Shown piece by piece: positions 12,180 through 22,747 of a stretch of 64,000 bases of DNA. Origin of the DNA: Liolophura sinensis (Eukaryota; Mollusca; Polyplacophora; Chitonida; Chitonidae); NCBI RefSeq assembly GCF_032854445.1, contig NC_088295.1, positions 32,849,385 to 32,913,384 of the forward strand, in the 5' to 3' direction. Position 1 is the first letter of the stretch; every line of letters begins with the position of its first letter. Under the pieces are notes generated by a model. That model saw only the letters and a list, made by a program, of their open reading frames with translations. It searched no databases and had not been told where the DNA came from. The translations under genes and the position numbers were made by a program.

Positions 12180-13326
12180 TGTTACGACCCAAACTGTCTG
12201 TATTATAAAGAGATGACCTGTTCGAAATACACGACAGTTTAGCCGCACAAAAAAGTAACCAAAACCAGCAGATTTTATTTTACAACAATTTATTAGCTTA
12301 ACAAGAACAGATAATAAGACTTATACAAATACTAAAGTACTTAAGTTTAACAAGAAAGGATAGCAGTATCTATACAAATACTAAAGTACTTACGGTGTCA
12401 AGTCCAAACGGAAGCATATATTCCACAATATATATACCACACAGACATAAATGCTCAGAGGCAAATTCACAAGAGGGAAAATCCACAGTATAACTGAGTG
12501 TATGACAAAATATACACAAAATTCCACAGACAGGGTCCGTTTACTAATAGGCACTGTGTATACAAGAGCACAAATTAAACATACAAGTTCATACTGAACA
12601 AGTGCTCGGTGGAGATAGGATATAACAAAGCCAGAGGCTATAAGGACACCAAAATTCAGCACAAAAGGCCTACTAAAGTAACACACAGCGAAAGCATCCA
12701 AAACTCTCAATAATTCTCCTTTCTCACCCTTTGACCTGCTTTTATAGGTCTTATATAGACTGGTGGAATTATCTAGAATAAGAAAATTCTTGCACACTTG
12801 TTGTAAACAAACAGGCCCCGAACTGAGGGTATTCTGGAACATTCTAAGGCAAAGGCAGACAGCAGGCCCTGAACTCAGCATATGTAAACCGTGGCAAGCT
12901 AAATTTAGAAGCTGACGGCAGTTGTGCACATAACAAACTAGCGAGAGCTGGCGTCCAAGGTGTGGCCTCATAAATCAGTGACCGATCTTCTGCAGTGAAA
13001 CCAATGCTCTATACGAATGTGTCAGCCATGGCCAAGCCAGAGATGCACAGCAAAAGCATCCAAACTCTCAATAGTTCTCCTTTCTCTCCGTTCTCTGTTC
13101 TCTCCCCTCAGTTCTCTCCGTTTGACCTGCTTTCATAGGTCTTATATAGCCTGGTGGAATTGTCTAGAATAAGAAAATTCCTGAACACTTGATGTAAACA
13201 AACAGGCACCGAACTGCGCGCATTCTGGAATATTCTAAGGTAGAGGCAGACAGCAGGCGCTGAACTCAGCGTATGTAAACAATGGCAAGCTAAATTTAGA
13301 AACTGACGGCAGTCGTGCACATAACA
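12180..13326 (-). mobile_element. LTR retrotransposon remnant with heat-shock-like elements
   Basis: On the minus strand a full LTR (12935-12180, 756 bp) starts TGTTATGTGCAC and ends GTCGTAACA. A second partial LTR copy (13326 to about 13045) lies upstream, with about 110 bp of other sequence between. The whole block is flanked by CGGT (12176-12179 and 13327-13330). This suggests one insertion with a truncated 5' LTR and nearly all the interior lost. LTR signals in order: a TTC/GAA/TTC triplet, TATATAAG (12757-12750) and AATAAA (12279-12274 and 12294-12289). Confidence 0.7.
12832..12844 (-). promoter_or_regulatory. Heat-shock-element-like site in LTR
   Basis: TTCTGGAACATTC fits TTCnnGAAnnTTC exactly, which is the trimer site bound by HSF1-type factors. 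It sits about 75 bp upstream of the LTR TATA box. The partial copy has the same arrangement at 13223-13235 (TTCTGGAATATTC). Binding is predicted, not shown. Confidence 0.55.
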
Positions 13327-13409
13327 CGGTTCAGAGAAATTTTTTTAAAATCCCGGCTTAAAATATTACGAGATGTCAGGAAGGAGCAATAATTATGAGA
13401 AACAGTCGT

Positions 13410-13540
13410 ATTTGTCGATATCGATAATTCATTTATCGATATCAATAAATACCACTCTTTGTAATTATGAATAAATTATTGATTGTTTTATTGATGTGGA
13501 TAATTCATTTATGGATATCGATAATTGTCGATTAAACGTT
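13410..13540. repeat. ATCGATATCGATAATT-type repeats
   Basis: Several copies of the same motif as at 11818-11940 (for example TTTGTCGATATCGATAATTC and TTATGGATATCGATAATTG). The LTR insertion may have split one larger repeat tract. Confidence 0.65.
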
Positions 13541-16500
13541 AATTCGGCTCCTCATAGAAAACATATTGTACGAATCACGTAATATCGCTTCTGTGAGCTA
13601 GATGTCAGAAAACATGTAACAAGTTATTCGGTGGATTCCGAAGGATTCAGTGAGAATATCGACCTTCCGTACTGAATATATGTGTCTTCTGACGTTCAAT
13701 CCCTCAACAAAATGCCTGTCTATACATATGGCTTTTGTCATTCTCTCTTGCGGTTGTGTACATAAATATTCTTAAAAACAGCCTACGTTTCGATAGATGT
13801 ATTAGATGATAAATGTAAGTGTTATCGTTGATTAATAATATCATAAAGTCTGATCCGTCATTAAGTTTCATTCGAACAATAAATATTTACCAGGAGCGAA
13901 CTGAAGGTAGTCATTTTGTGTATTTGTACTTCTGAAAGTTTCACTGGTAAACTGTCACAGTGACAACCGCACAGATGTATATAACACCAAACAATGAAAT
14001 AGCATCGAGAAACAAAATAGTGTTCTAAGCAAACCAAAACAAAGCAGTAACAGTCACTAAACATTATGTAAGGTGATATACAATGATTACATTTATGTAA
14101 TAAAACATAAAAAAGTGAATCAGTCAGTTGTATGTAACTAGTCTTGGCAAGGTCCGGATTTTGAGAATATTTGAATATCAATAGGTGTCTAAAATCACAC
14201 AAAAACGAAGAATGCCTTTTCTTCGGAGGAACTTTACCTCGAATAAACCTATCCGAGCATGCAAAATTTTGTGAACTACCATACAAGCATTGTTTATAAA
14301 GTCCATTAAGTTTATGTATTCTTACAAAACATTAATTTCCCTAATATCACACGAATGGCTATCGCTAGACGTATGCCACAAAAATCTCATTTAAAATATA
14401 CAGATGCAGGCAAAACATCGTCTCAATGGCCATCTGTGTCAAAATCTGCGAGCGTGTTTAGGATAATAGTCAGCAATTGAAAATATATACAGTCAAAATG
14501 TAAACAAATTCCTAAATGATTTTTGGCCAACAGTAACAAAAACGCTAGACCTACATGTATTATTGATTTTCTCCGATGTGTCAAATAGAATATTTCAATC
14601 TGTTCAATGCTATGTAAAATAGTTTTTAACCATACAATTGTAACGTTAAAAGGAGTAAGAACTGAACGACGGGAGACAACTCCCATTATAAAATTACCAA
14701 TAAAACCCTGTCGGAAGGTACGTCGATGCGATTTCATTTTTTCTTTCTGTTAACCGGGGTAGCAATTTCAACTTGTAAAGCTTAGTTTATCTATAAAATG
14801 TAACCAGCTCATTCGTATGAAGGGTGACATTTATCATCCAGTCAGAGGGATTACATTTTTCAGAACAGGCTTCAGATAAAAAAGAACATTAGAACAAAAG
14901 AACAAAAGAAGTTAATTTCACCGATCTGACCAACAATGACACACATGCAGAATAATTATTTGCGTGTTTACTTAATCCTAATATCTATGTCAAGAAAAGG
15001 ATATACAGGTGAAAACCTGAAAGTTTAGACTTGCTACCGGTAAGAGAATGGTAACATTTGTCTGAAATCATACAAAGGGTTATATATTTTACTTTTAAGC
15101 TGAAAAATATATTCCAAATTAAAACCATGCACTGATGTACATATTTAAAATTCAAACCAACGTTACTCATCTGAGTTTATATTTGTGTTATGGGCCAAAT
15201 AAACTTATTAGAATTCCAGACTGGGATGATGTTAAGGCGTCCTTCCTCACATTTGCAGGACTTCGTACATCTATATGCAGACAATGCTTGTAAATCAACA
15301 AACAGAATTCCTTGTCTGTTGAAGTCTTTCTAACAACTCCTTTCTTATATGCTTTATAGTTAAAATTTATATGCCAAATAAATGTGAAAAATGGTTTTGG
15401 AAAACAATGTATATAGAAGTGAAAAAATTGATATTTGTGCCTTTTTTCACATTGATATGCATGTGCGATTTTACTATAGCTGTTGTACAGCTATCTATGT
15501 TTTTATTTGTGTTACACATCTATTTGTGTTACAAATTGTTTGTTTACCCCATTAAAACAAATAGAATAAAAAGCGCAATACCAGTACAGAGTTACGTGTG
15601 AAATGTCTAATGCCTGTTTTGCCCCCGACGAATATGGCTTAAAACGGACTTTTCTCATCTGAGCATTTTTTCACCTATACTCTCGCAACCGTCGACACAT
15701 GAGGTTCCTGGCTATGTTTATAATGAAAGTTTAACTAGTCTATTTATTATAACATGATCGTTTGTACATTATTCATGGAACTATAATGAGACTCTCACTT
15801 GAACCTCCAAAGTTAGCTAGTCCATTTTGCCCCACTTCTCCCAAGCAGCAGCCGTTAATAATTAATTGGTCAATTTTATGGTTAATAGACTTCTGACATA
15901 AGCCTGCACCAGCGCAAGAAATGGTTTTATTTTTTTAATAAAACATAGTGGGAAAAAATTCATGGTGACTCAAAACAATGTGTAGGCCCCTACTCCCTCA
16001 TTCTCAATTAATGAATGAGGGAATTGTTGTCACCTAGTCTCGAGAGTTGTTTTTTCCACGTGTTTGCAGATCCATAAATCACTGTGTGTTCCAAGACATT
16101 ACACTATTGCAGGTCAGGATCTAAAGTCCGCTTTGTTCACAAATCGGTGTGCATTTTAAAACGAATGAACCTTAATGTAACGTTATTGTCACTGTATGTA
16201 GGCTGCCCAGAGATGTTTGAGCTCAGAAAACGATAATTATATAATACTACAGATATGCCTAATTAAACTAATTAAGTAATAGAAGTCAAAATTCCCGACT
16301 AAAGACTCACTGTTTTATGCGCTGAAACATGCGAAAACGGTTCAGTATTTTCTCTGCAGCTTTTGTACGTTATGTCTTCCGTTTTCAGCATTGAATTACT
16401 TATTTGTACCATAAAATAGAAGTTAAATGACACCTATACATGAATGACACTCATTTTAAACTATCTTTGAGGTATTATTTTACAACAAAGAATCAAATAA

Positions 16501-16892
16501 TTTCCGCTGCGAACTCATCTTCCCATGTCTTCCTTTACCCATCCTCAGCACAGAGCACAGAATGTAGGCCTAACTTACGTTTGGGCCTACCTAGTCCTAT
16601 ACAAACAAAAGATATGGAATAGGCCCTATTAACCATATAGGCCGCACATCACTTATTATAAGAGCGCCAATAACCTGTCACAAACAGGTCATGCTTTACC
16701 ATTTTTCTTGTGAGATAAGAGGTAAAAGTAACTCAAAGAAATGTACGTGATTGACAGGTTTGTTACCACCACATACGAAACTACCGCATATATGCATGTA
16801 GGCCTATGCATGTAGTTATCAAAAATTTCTCTATTGATTCCACGTGTCTTGAAGTATTATGGTGGATATGTTCGAACCACGTTCCATTTATT
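13541..16892. other. No recognised gene
   Basis: GCCCC-rich phrases at 15611-15640 and 15825-15845 (TTTTGCCCCACTTCTCCC) resemble the pogo transposon ends and may mark a small non-autonomous relative. A short palindrome CCCTCATTC/GAATGAGGG lies near 15993-16020. Confidence 0.5.
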
Positions 16893-17030
16893 CATTTATT
16901 TATTTGACTGATGTTTTAAGCCTTATAATTTTTTACGCATTATGGTGAGAGGAAACCGGGCAGAGCCCGGCAGAAACCCACGACCATTCGCAGGCTGCTG
17001 GTAGACCTTTCCACTTACGGTCGGTGAGGA
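16893..17030 (-). mobile_element. SINE fragment
   Basis: Diverged body with TATTTGACTGATGTTTTAAG and GGGCAGAGCCCGGCAGAAAC; several internal bases are lost and no head remains. Confidence 0.7.
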
Positions 17031-17584
17031 CGAACCACGTTCAGGATTTAGGGTCTGAAACATCACACATCGGTGACATGTCCAGTGTCAGGGTATTATG
17101 TACATTTTGAGTTAATACACTTTTGAAACCCACAGTTTAGTAGGCCTGAATTAAAACGTTGCCTTTACATGCGTCATCAGTCATGAAGTTGATAGATGTC
17201 AGCATTACAGTATTATATCACTTGAAATGTTCGTTACTACTGGTAACCAGAATATGAAACCAGAGGTTCAAGCAAGCGACTGTCAATAAGTCTACCGAAA
17301 TCCCGCAGACACCCAGAAGTCAAGCCAGGGGTGACATTCAGATAGCCGGTCTCTCGAATGCACAAGGCAGTAAAATTCGCCGGCGGTTAATTCTTGGAAA
17401 CGCTCTCCTGTTAGAATTGAAGAACGCCAATGAAGAAAAAAATGAAAGAAGAGGGAAAGTGAATGTTTTGAAGTAAAAGTTTTTTTTGTAAAATCATAAA
17501 GAAGTACTGGGTTTGGACGAAACAAAATTGAAAAAGTTCGGCAAAAGTGGGTTAACGTAACTAAACAAAATATCGACAGGAAGT

Positions 17585-18565
17585 ATGGAAGATGACATAA
17601 TTCGTTCACAACTTAGGAAATCTGCTATGAGGAAATCTGACATACAGAAGACACAAACCCGGGTTGTAACTGATTACCTGTTAAATCTTCACGCAAAATT
17701 TCTGTCAGAAAACCCATCATTGGCAACGTTTTGTAGAATGCGTCCGAAACAAATTTTGTTAACAAGGTTTATAAGCCGGAGAGTTGCCGGTGTACTTAAA
17801 CACCAAAATATGGCCGTTGTACCCACAGCTATGAAGCAGGGGGATGTAACACAAACCCGGAGGCTTACTTTTAAGGCATCGAACCAACAGACATGGATAT
17901 TAATTCCAGATGGAATGCCAGACGCCATGAAGTATAAATGGAGGGTGGAAGAGGGTATCAGTTACAGAAAAATTATGGGAAAAGTCAAGAATGTCAGAAA
18001 GGATACTCGAGTCCGAGATTTGATAAGATACGACGGAAGCTCTGCCCAAGCATGATATTATACTACAGATAGACTTTGCGGAAAGCTTCAATTGTAAGTC
18101 AGTGGAGGAAATCCATTATTGGAACCAGACTAGCTATACTCTGCATCCGATTTTGGCTTACTTTCTGAGGGAGAAAAGTGAGCTGGAACACAAAACTTGT
18201 TCATTGTTGTTTTTGACGAACTTTCATATTCCACCATGACTGTTCACTCAATATTGAAAGCGATAATACAAGAGATGAAAGCGACTGAGCCTCACATACA
18301 AGCTGTGCATTACTGGACAGATGGTCCCACAAGCCTGTGCCGAAATAAGTAGATATTTTCTACCGTGGCAAATCCTGAAGAGATTAACGGGTAGCAAGCA
18401 CAGTCGAGTTTTTTCGCGGTGGGTAATGGCGAGAGACCGTGTGATGGTCTTGATGGCACTAATAAGGCAATGGTTGACGACGCTAACCGCTCTGAGAACG
18501 TGGTCTTTCAGGATGCGATTATTTTTTCAGATGGGAAACAAATTCCAACATGGCCGCTGTTAAGT
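17585..18565 (+). pseudogene. Broken transposase-like gene (DDE-like, HGKG/DGxGG family)
   Basis: An intact 156-codon frame (17585-18055) with basic character is followed, in a different frame, by LQIDFAESFNC and WNQTSYTLHPILAYF, then after a shift near 18200 by VFDELSYSTMTVHSILKAII and HYWTDGPTSLCRNK, a TAG at about 18347, and then NGERPCDGLDGTNKAM. The series DFAExF, TDGPxSxxRNK, GxGPCDGxGG is what I know from an uncharacterised family repeated many times in cnidarian and molluscan genomes and probably of transposon origin. At least two frameshifts and one stop make it dead. Confidence 0.55.
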
Positions 18566-19312
18566 TTCTGTTTATATCTTCACAGGTTTGTATGCAGGTG
18601 TCAGACAGACTGGCCGAAAGAAATGTGGTAGCGCCTCGACAATTGTGTTGTATTGACACAAACTTGTGTTTTAAACTAAGAAAATTTCATTTTACAGAAG
18701 GCATTTTTGACACTGTAGCAAGTAGCAGACGGTCCAAGATGGCATGAAATATTAAAAATGAACAACATACTGTCCTTTAATTGTCTTTCCACGACATTTG
18801 GAACGCCTAGGCATGTTGGAAACGGTCTAAGGTGGCACTGAATATAAAGATAAAACAAAATACTGACCTATATTGCCCATTACTGCGCGTCTGCGACTTG
18901 CGTTGCATGTGTTGTGACCCCTTGCTTCCTGACCACAACTATGCACCTTTACATACATGCACAGTTTCAGTTATGTTGCAAACGAAATGCCCTTTGACAC
19001 TGTGGCAAGATGCTGAGTTGAGAAATATTGACTAAAGGACCTTTAGGACTTGAACTCTGTGTTAACTGGCCGTAGAAATGTACCTCAAGGCCCGGTTATA
19101 GTTTACAGAACACCCATTTCAAGAAGGTATTTTTGACACTAAAATCGTTCGAAATGTGAAAATATATCTTATATTTCTAACATTGTAGGCTTGTAGTAAG
19201 AATGAAATGTGTGTCTTTTTGGATGAACTTTTAACTACCTAAATAGCACTGCATTATACATGTAACATTCATGTACAGTATGTACCAATAACCATCTGAA
19301 TGTTGTTTTACA

Positions 19313-19434
19313 AAGTAAAGTTGGCACAATATTGTAACACAACCTTTGAGCTCCATATTCGCAGCTGAGCAAGCTGCATTTTGGCGAATATGGTATTGAA
19401 TGTTGTGTTGGAATCTTGTGCTAACTTTACAGAG
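19313..19434. mobile_element. Hairpin-forming MITE-like element
   Basis: Arms GTAAAGTTGGCACAA...GTAACACAAC and GTTGTGTTGG...TTGTGCTAACTTTAC pair over about 29 bases, and an inner pair CCATATTCG/CGAATATGG continues the palindrome. Confidence 0.7.
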
Positions 19435-19724
19435 CTAACGGTCCGAACATACTCCGCTTCTGGCATTACCCGGGCTGATCTCCCCTTGAGCCAATAAACA
19501 CAACAAGATTAATTAACACCTACATATACGTATTTATATACAGACTCCAACAATTTAACCCCTCTACCGGAACTTAATTTCCAACAGACATATGTACAAT
19601 AGCAAATTATTTGCTTTCATTTATCTGTGGACACATGGCACTAAGACCTCCCTATAAAACTACAAATGAAAAACGCGAAGCATTAAGTCTCAATTTTTAG
19701 GAAGAACATGCCTGATCGAGGCCC

Positions 19725-20664
19725 TGTTATGTATGACTATTTAACGTTTTCTTGTACTGTTAGTCTGCGGACCTTTGTGAAAGCATAACAGGCCCTGTTA
19801 TATGTGTACAGCGCGGACCGGATCGAAAGCACCTTGTTCAATGCTTTGTTTAGACTGTTCAGAGAGGAGGTATTTTTGCTGCATCCACTGGGAGCCAGGA
19901 GAGTGTGCGACGCTCTCGTATCGAGTCCATTATATTGATATGAGCTGGTGATGCCAGTTTCGTTTGGGAGGACAGATTTCTATGCCGGCACCGTTTGTAT
20001 ACCACAGTTGTACTGATGTCTGGTTTAAGTGAATTTCTGCGGAAGTTACGTTTATTGATGTTCGGATCTTTATTATGATTATAAAGTGTTGACTGTGTAA
20101 TTTGTTTAACACGCTGACCTCACCTGACCGACAAGGTCGTCACGGACTCTAAACTGAAGTTTTCAGTTTTGCAAAGGACGTTCGTTCTGCCACAAGGTGA
20201 CATTACTCTACGTCTCTGAACGGCTCGTTTGTGAGTTTCTGCGGGAGCTGTGACTGTTCTAAAGTGGATTATACCTCCATGCCTGGATTTACCCTGTGTT
20301 GTGTTCTGCGGGTGTGACGTCATTCAAAGGCTTGACTGTTCCAGTTCTGTGTAACCTGTGTACTGTGTTCGCGTTCGCTAACCTAGCGAAGTACCTGACT
20401 GGGACAATTTGTGACTTGTGTGAATTGTGTGTTTATCCCATGGTCTTTACGTTGGATTTCCTGGAATACGTTCCTTGGGATGCAAAGGTGAACTGGAAAC
20501 TTTTAAAGACCGGTAATACTGATGTGTAGGCCTATGTTTTTTTATGTTGTTGTTGTTGAACTGTCTGTAAAACTGTACGTCTCATTTTACATATAAAGCA
20601 TTGTTTACATTGTAATATTGAGTCACTGAGTCTGTTTTCTGTTGCTCCTTTCTATACCGTAACA
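19725..20664 (+). mobile_element. Solo LTR of the Gmr1-like family
   Basis: Begins TGTTATGTATGAC and ends CCGTAACA, 940 bp, and is flanked by GCCC on both sides (19721-19724 and 20665-20668), a 4-bp target duplication. No internal element sequence remains, so it formed by LTR-LTR recombination. It lies 2 kb downstream of the receptor gene. Confidence 0.85.
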
Positions 20665-20668
20665 GCCC

Positions 20669-22282
20669 TCGAGAATGGATAACTCAGACAGAAAAGTTGA
20701 AATATTTTTGAGCGTAAAACACCAATAAACAAATAAAAACAAAATTGACTGCCGATGTAACAGTAAGAAATTCTTAACAGGGGTACAGATATCTATTGAT
20801 CCATTAGACCGTTGTGTGCGGGGTCAGTTGGTGTATCCTCATATTGAATTTGAAATCAGCTGGATCCGTACATCAGTTCTGGATAATTATTGACAAGGTC
20901 TACCTGGACTCTCAGGTGTTCTGCAAGCTCATATCTTGAAAACAGATTATAGGAGAATCATGAGTCACAGTTTAAATGTTTGTATGCATGTGACACCCCT
21001 ATGCATCCGTCCATCTGACATGCGCGTCATTTTCGGTTCGTGGGTCACGATTTCTATAATTTGCTTACGTATATATCTTAAAAAACATGAATCTGAAAAG
21101 TTGCACCGAATATTGGGTCGGTGCACATAATTACCCTGGGCGTATGCTTCAGTACAGAGGTGTATGGTGTATGATTATCAAAAGCAGGGGCGAGGAGCAT
21201 CTCACTTTCTTTTTACCGGGAGGCCTCTGTGGCTCAGTCGGTTAGCGCACTAGCGCAGCGCAATGACCCCGGAGTCTCTCACCAATGCGGTCGCTGTGAG
21301 TTCAAGTTCACTTCATGCTGGCTTCCTCTCCGGCCGTACGTGGGAAAGTCTGACAGCAACCTGCGGATGGTCGTGGGTTTCCCCCAGGCTGTGCCCGGTT
21401 TCCACCCAGCATAATGCTGGCCGGCGTCGTATAAGTGAAATATTCTTGAGTACGGCGTAAAACACCAATCAAATAGATAAATAAATCTTTTTACTGTAAC
21501 TCATCCTTTTTTACTCAGATGTAATGAACGACAGAGTAACCTGACATGAGTAGAATGTTTGCGTTTCCCTGTTGCATCTGCTGTAAAGATGAAACATTTC
21601 CATTCAAAATGTGTATATACATACAACTTCAGTCTGTTGCAAGGTAACTGGTATTTGTGTTAAGTACATATTATAAGGCACGACGACCCGATATATCTTT
21701 GTACCTACGTAAGTGCTTTTAAACTGTCACTCAACAACGGAAATGGTAAGCATCTTAATAAAAAATCTGCCAATCTTACAAAGGCATGTTGTAATTTCAT
21801 GTAATTTACACTTCTTCAGAGTTCCATCATTTAGCGTAAGATTACTTGTCAGCATAACTCTAAATGTTTAATTATCAGAGAGATAGGGTGAAGATAAGTT
21901 TTCATAAATAATAAACGTATAAATTGTTTGTTTGGTACAGTAGTGAACCATAAGGGGTATACAAGTTTATATGATGCAGAAAAATGCAGTAGTAAAAACT
22001 TTTCTCAAATGACATATTTAATAATATGTATAGAACAAAAGCTGTGTTTCGTTTAGGTAAATATATCACAAGCACTACATAACAATACAAATGAAAATTA
22101 GTCAGTGATACTGGTGATTTAGTTAGATACATAGATAAACACACAGTCCATGGCACCTGTTACCGAGGCGATAACATACTTGTTAAACCATGCATTCACA
22201 AAAAGGACATTTGTTTGACATTTTATCTTTTTCACAAAATATTTGATAAAGCTTAAATCTATAACACATACTGTATTTTGCA
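20669..22282. other. Intergenic, SINE only
   Basis: Apart from the SINE at 21219-21484 and a possible SINE tail near 20700-20740 nothing was recognised between the solo LTR and the microsatellite. Confidence 0.5.
21219..21484 (+). mobile_element. Full-length tRNA-derived SINE
   Basis: The head GGCCTCTGTGGCTCAGTCGG has a good A box (TGGCTCAGTCGG) and the later GAGTTCAAGTTCA is B-box-like. The body contains the usual GGTTTCCCCCAGGCTG and ATAAGTGAAATATTCTTGAG and the tail ends AATAGATAAATAAAT. This is the best full copy and serves as the reference for the fragments. Confidence 0.85.
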
Positions 22283-22369
22283 ACATAATATACATATATA
22301 TCTGTATATATATATATATCTGTATGTATATATATCTCTATATCTCTATATCTATATATATATATATAT

Positions 22370-22447
<78 letters not shown>

Positions 22448-22450
22448 TGT
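22283..22450. repeat. TA/TC microsatellite
   Basis: Long TATATA and TCTCTC runs with TGTA interruptions, 220 bp past the end of the receptor coding region. It can look like a low-complexity reading frame and should not be annotated as a gene. Confidence 0.95.
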
Positions 22451-22672
22451 GTATAGTACAGTGACTAAAATAGTTAAAATTCATTACAAATAGCTCCAAA
22501 AATTTCGCAAAACTCAATATAATTTATATATGTATAAAGTGGTGAATCCATTTTTGAATTAAAACATACCTCTGTAAAGCAACATATCTTTCATCAAGAA
22601 AGACACAAATGTATAAAACTTTACAAAATATATTAACACCTGTTGTTTTTCCAACATTTTAATATTCATTCC

Positions 22673-22747
22673 TTAGTACCTGCTGTCTGCCCCCGCTTCT
22701 TCAAAGCTGAAGTCAAGACTTTCGTATATTCCAATGTTCATGTATTG
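22673..22747 (-). CDS. Terminal exon: tyrosine-motif tail
   Basis: Acceptor TTTCAG, 24 codons and a TAA stop at 22673-22675. It encodes QYMNIGIYESLDFSFEEAG and ends ADSRY. YMNI fits the YxN preference of GRB2-type SH2 domains and YESL is a YxxL motif. A homologous terminal exon exists in the pseudogene (1948-2010, QFMNIMIYKTV), also phase 0 and also ending in Tyr then stop. That cross-match supports this exon as the true 3' end of the coding region. Confidence 0.75.
   Translation of the reverse strand, partial: QYMNIGIYESLDFSFEEAGADSRY

Noticed and set aside
12390-12971. A 193-codon open frame on the minus strand
   Set aside because: It lies across the LTR, including TATA box and HSE-like site, and has no recognisable domain; chance frame.
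21219-21300. Possible tRNA gene (A and B box)
   Set aside because: It is the tRNA-derived head of a SINE with body and tail attached, not a free tRNA gene.
22243-22493. Two overlapping open frames of about 70 codons rich in Tyr/Ile
   Set aside because: They are translations of the TA/TC microsatellite.
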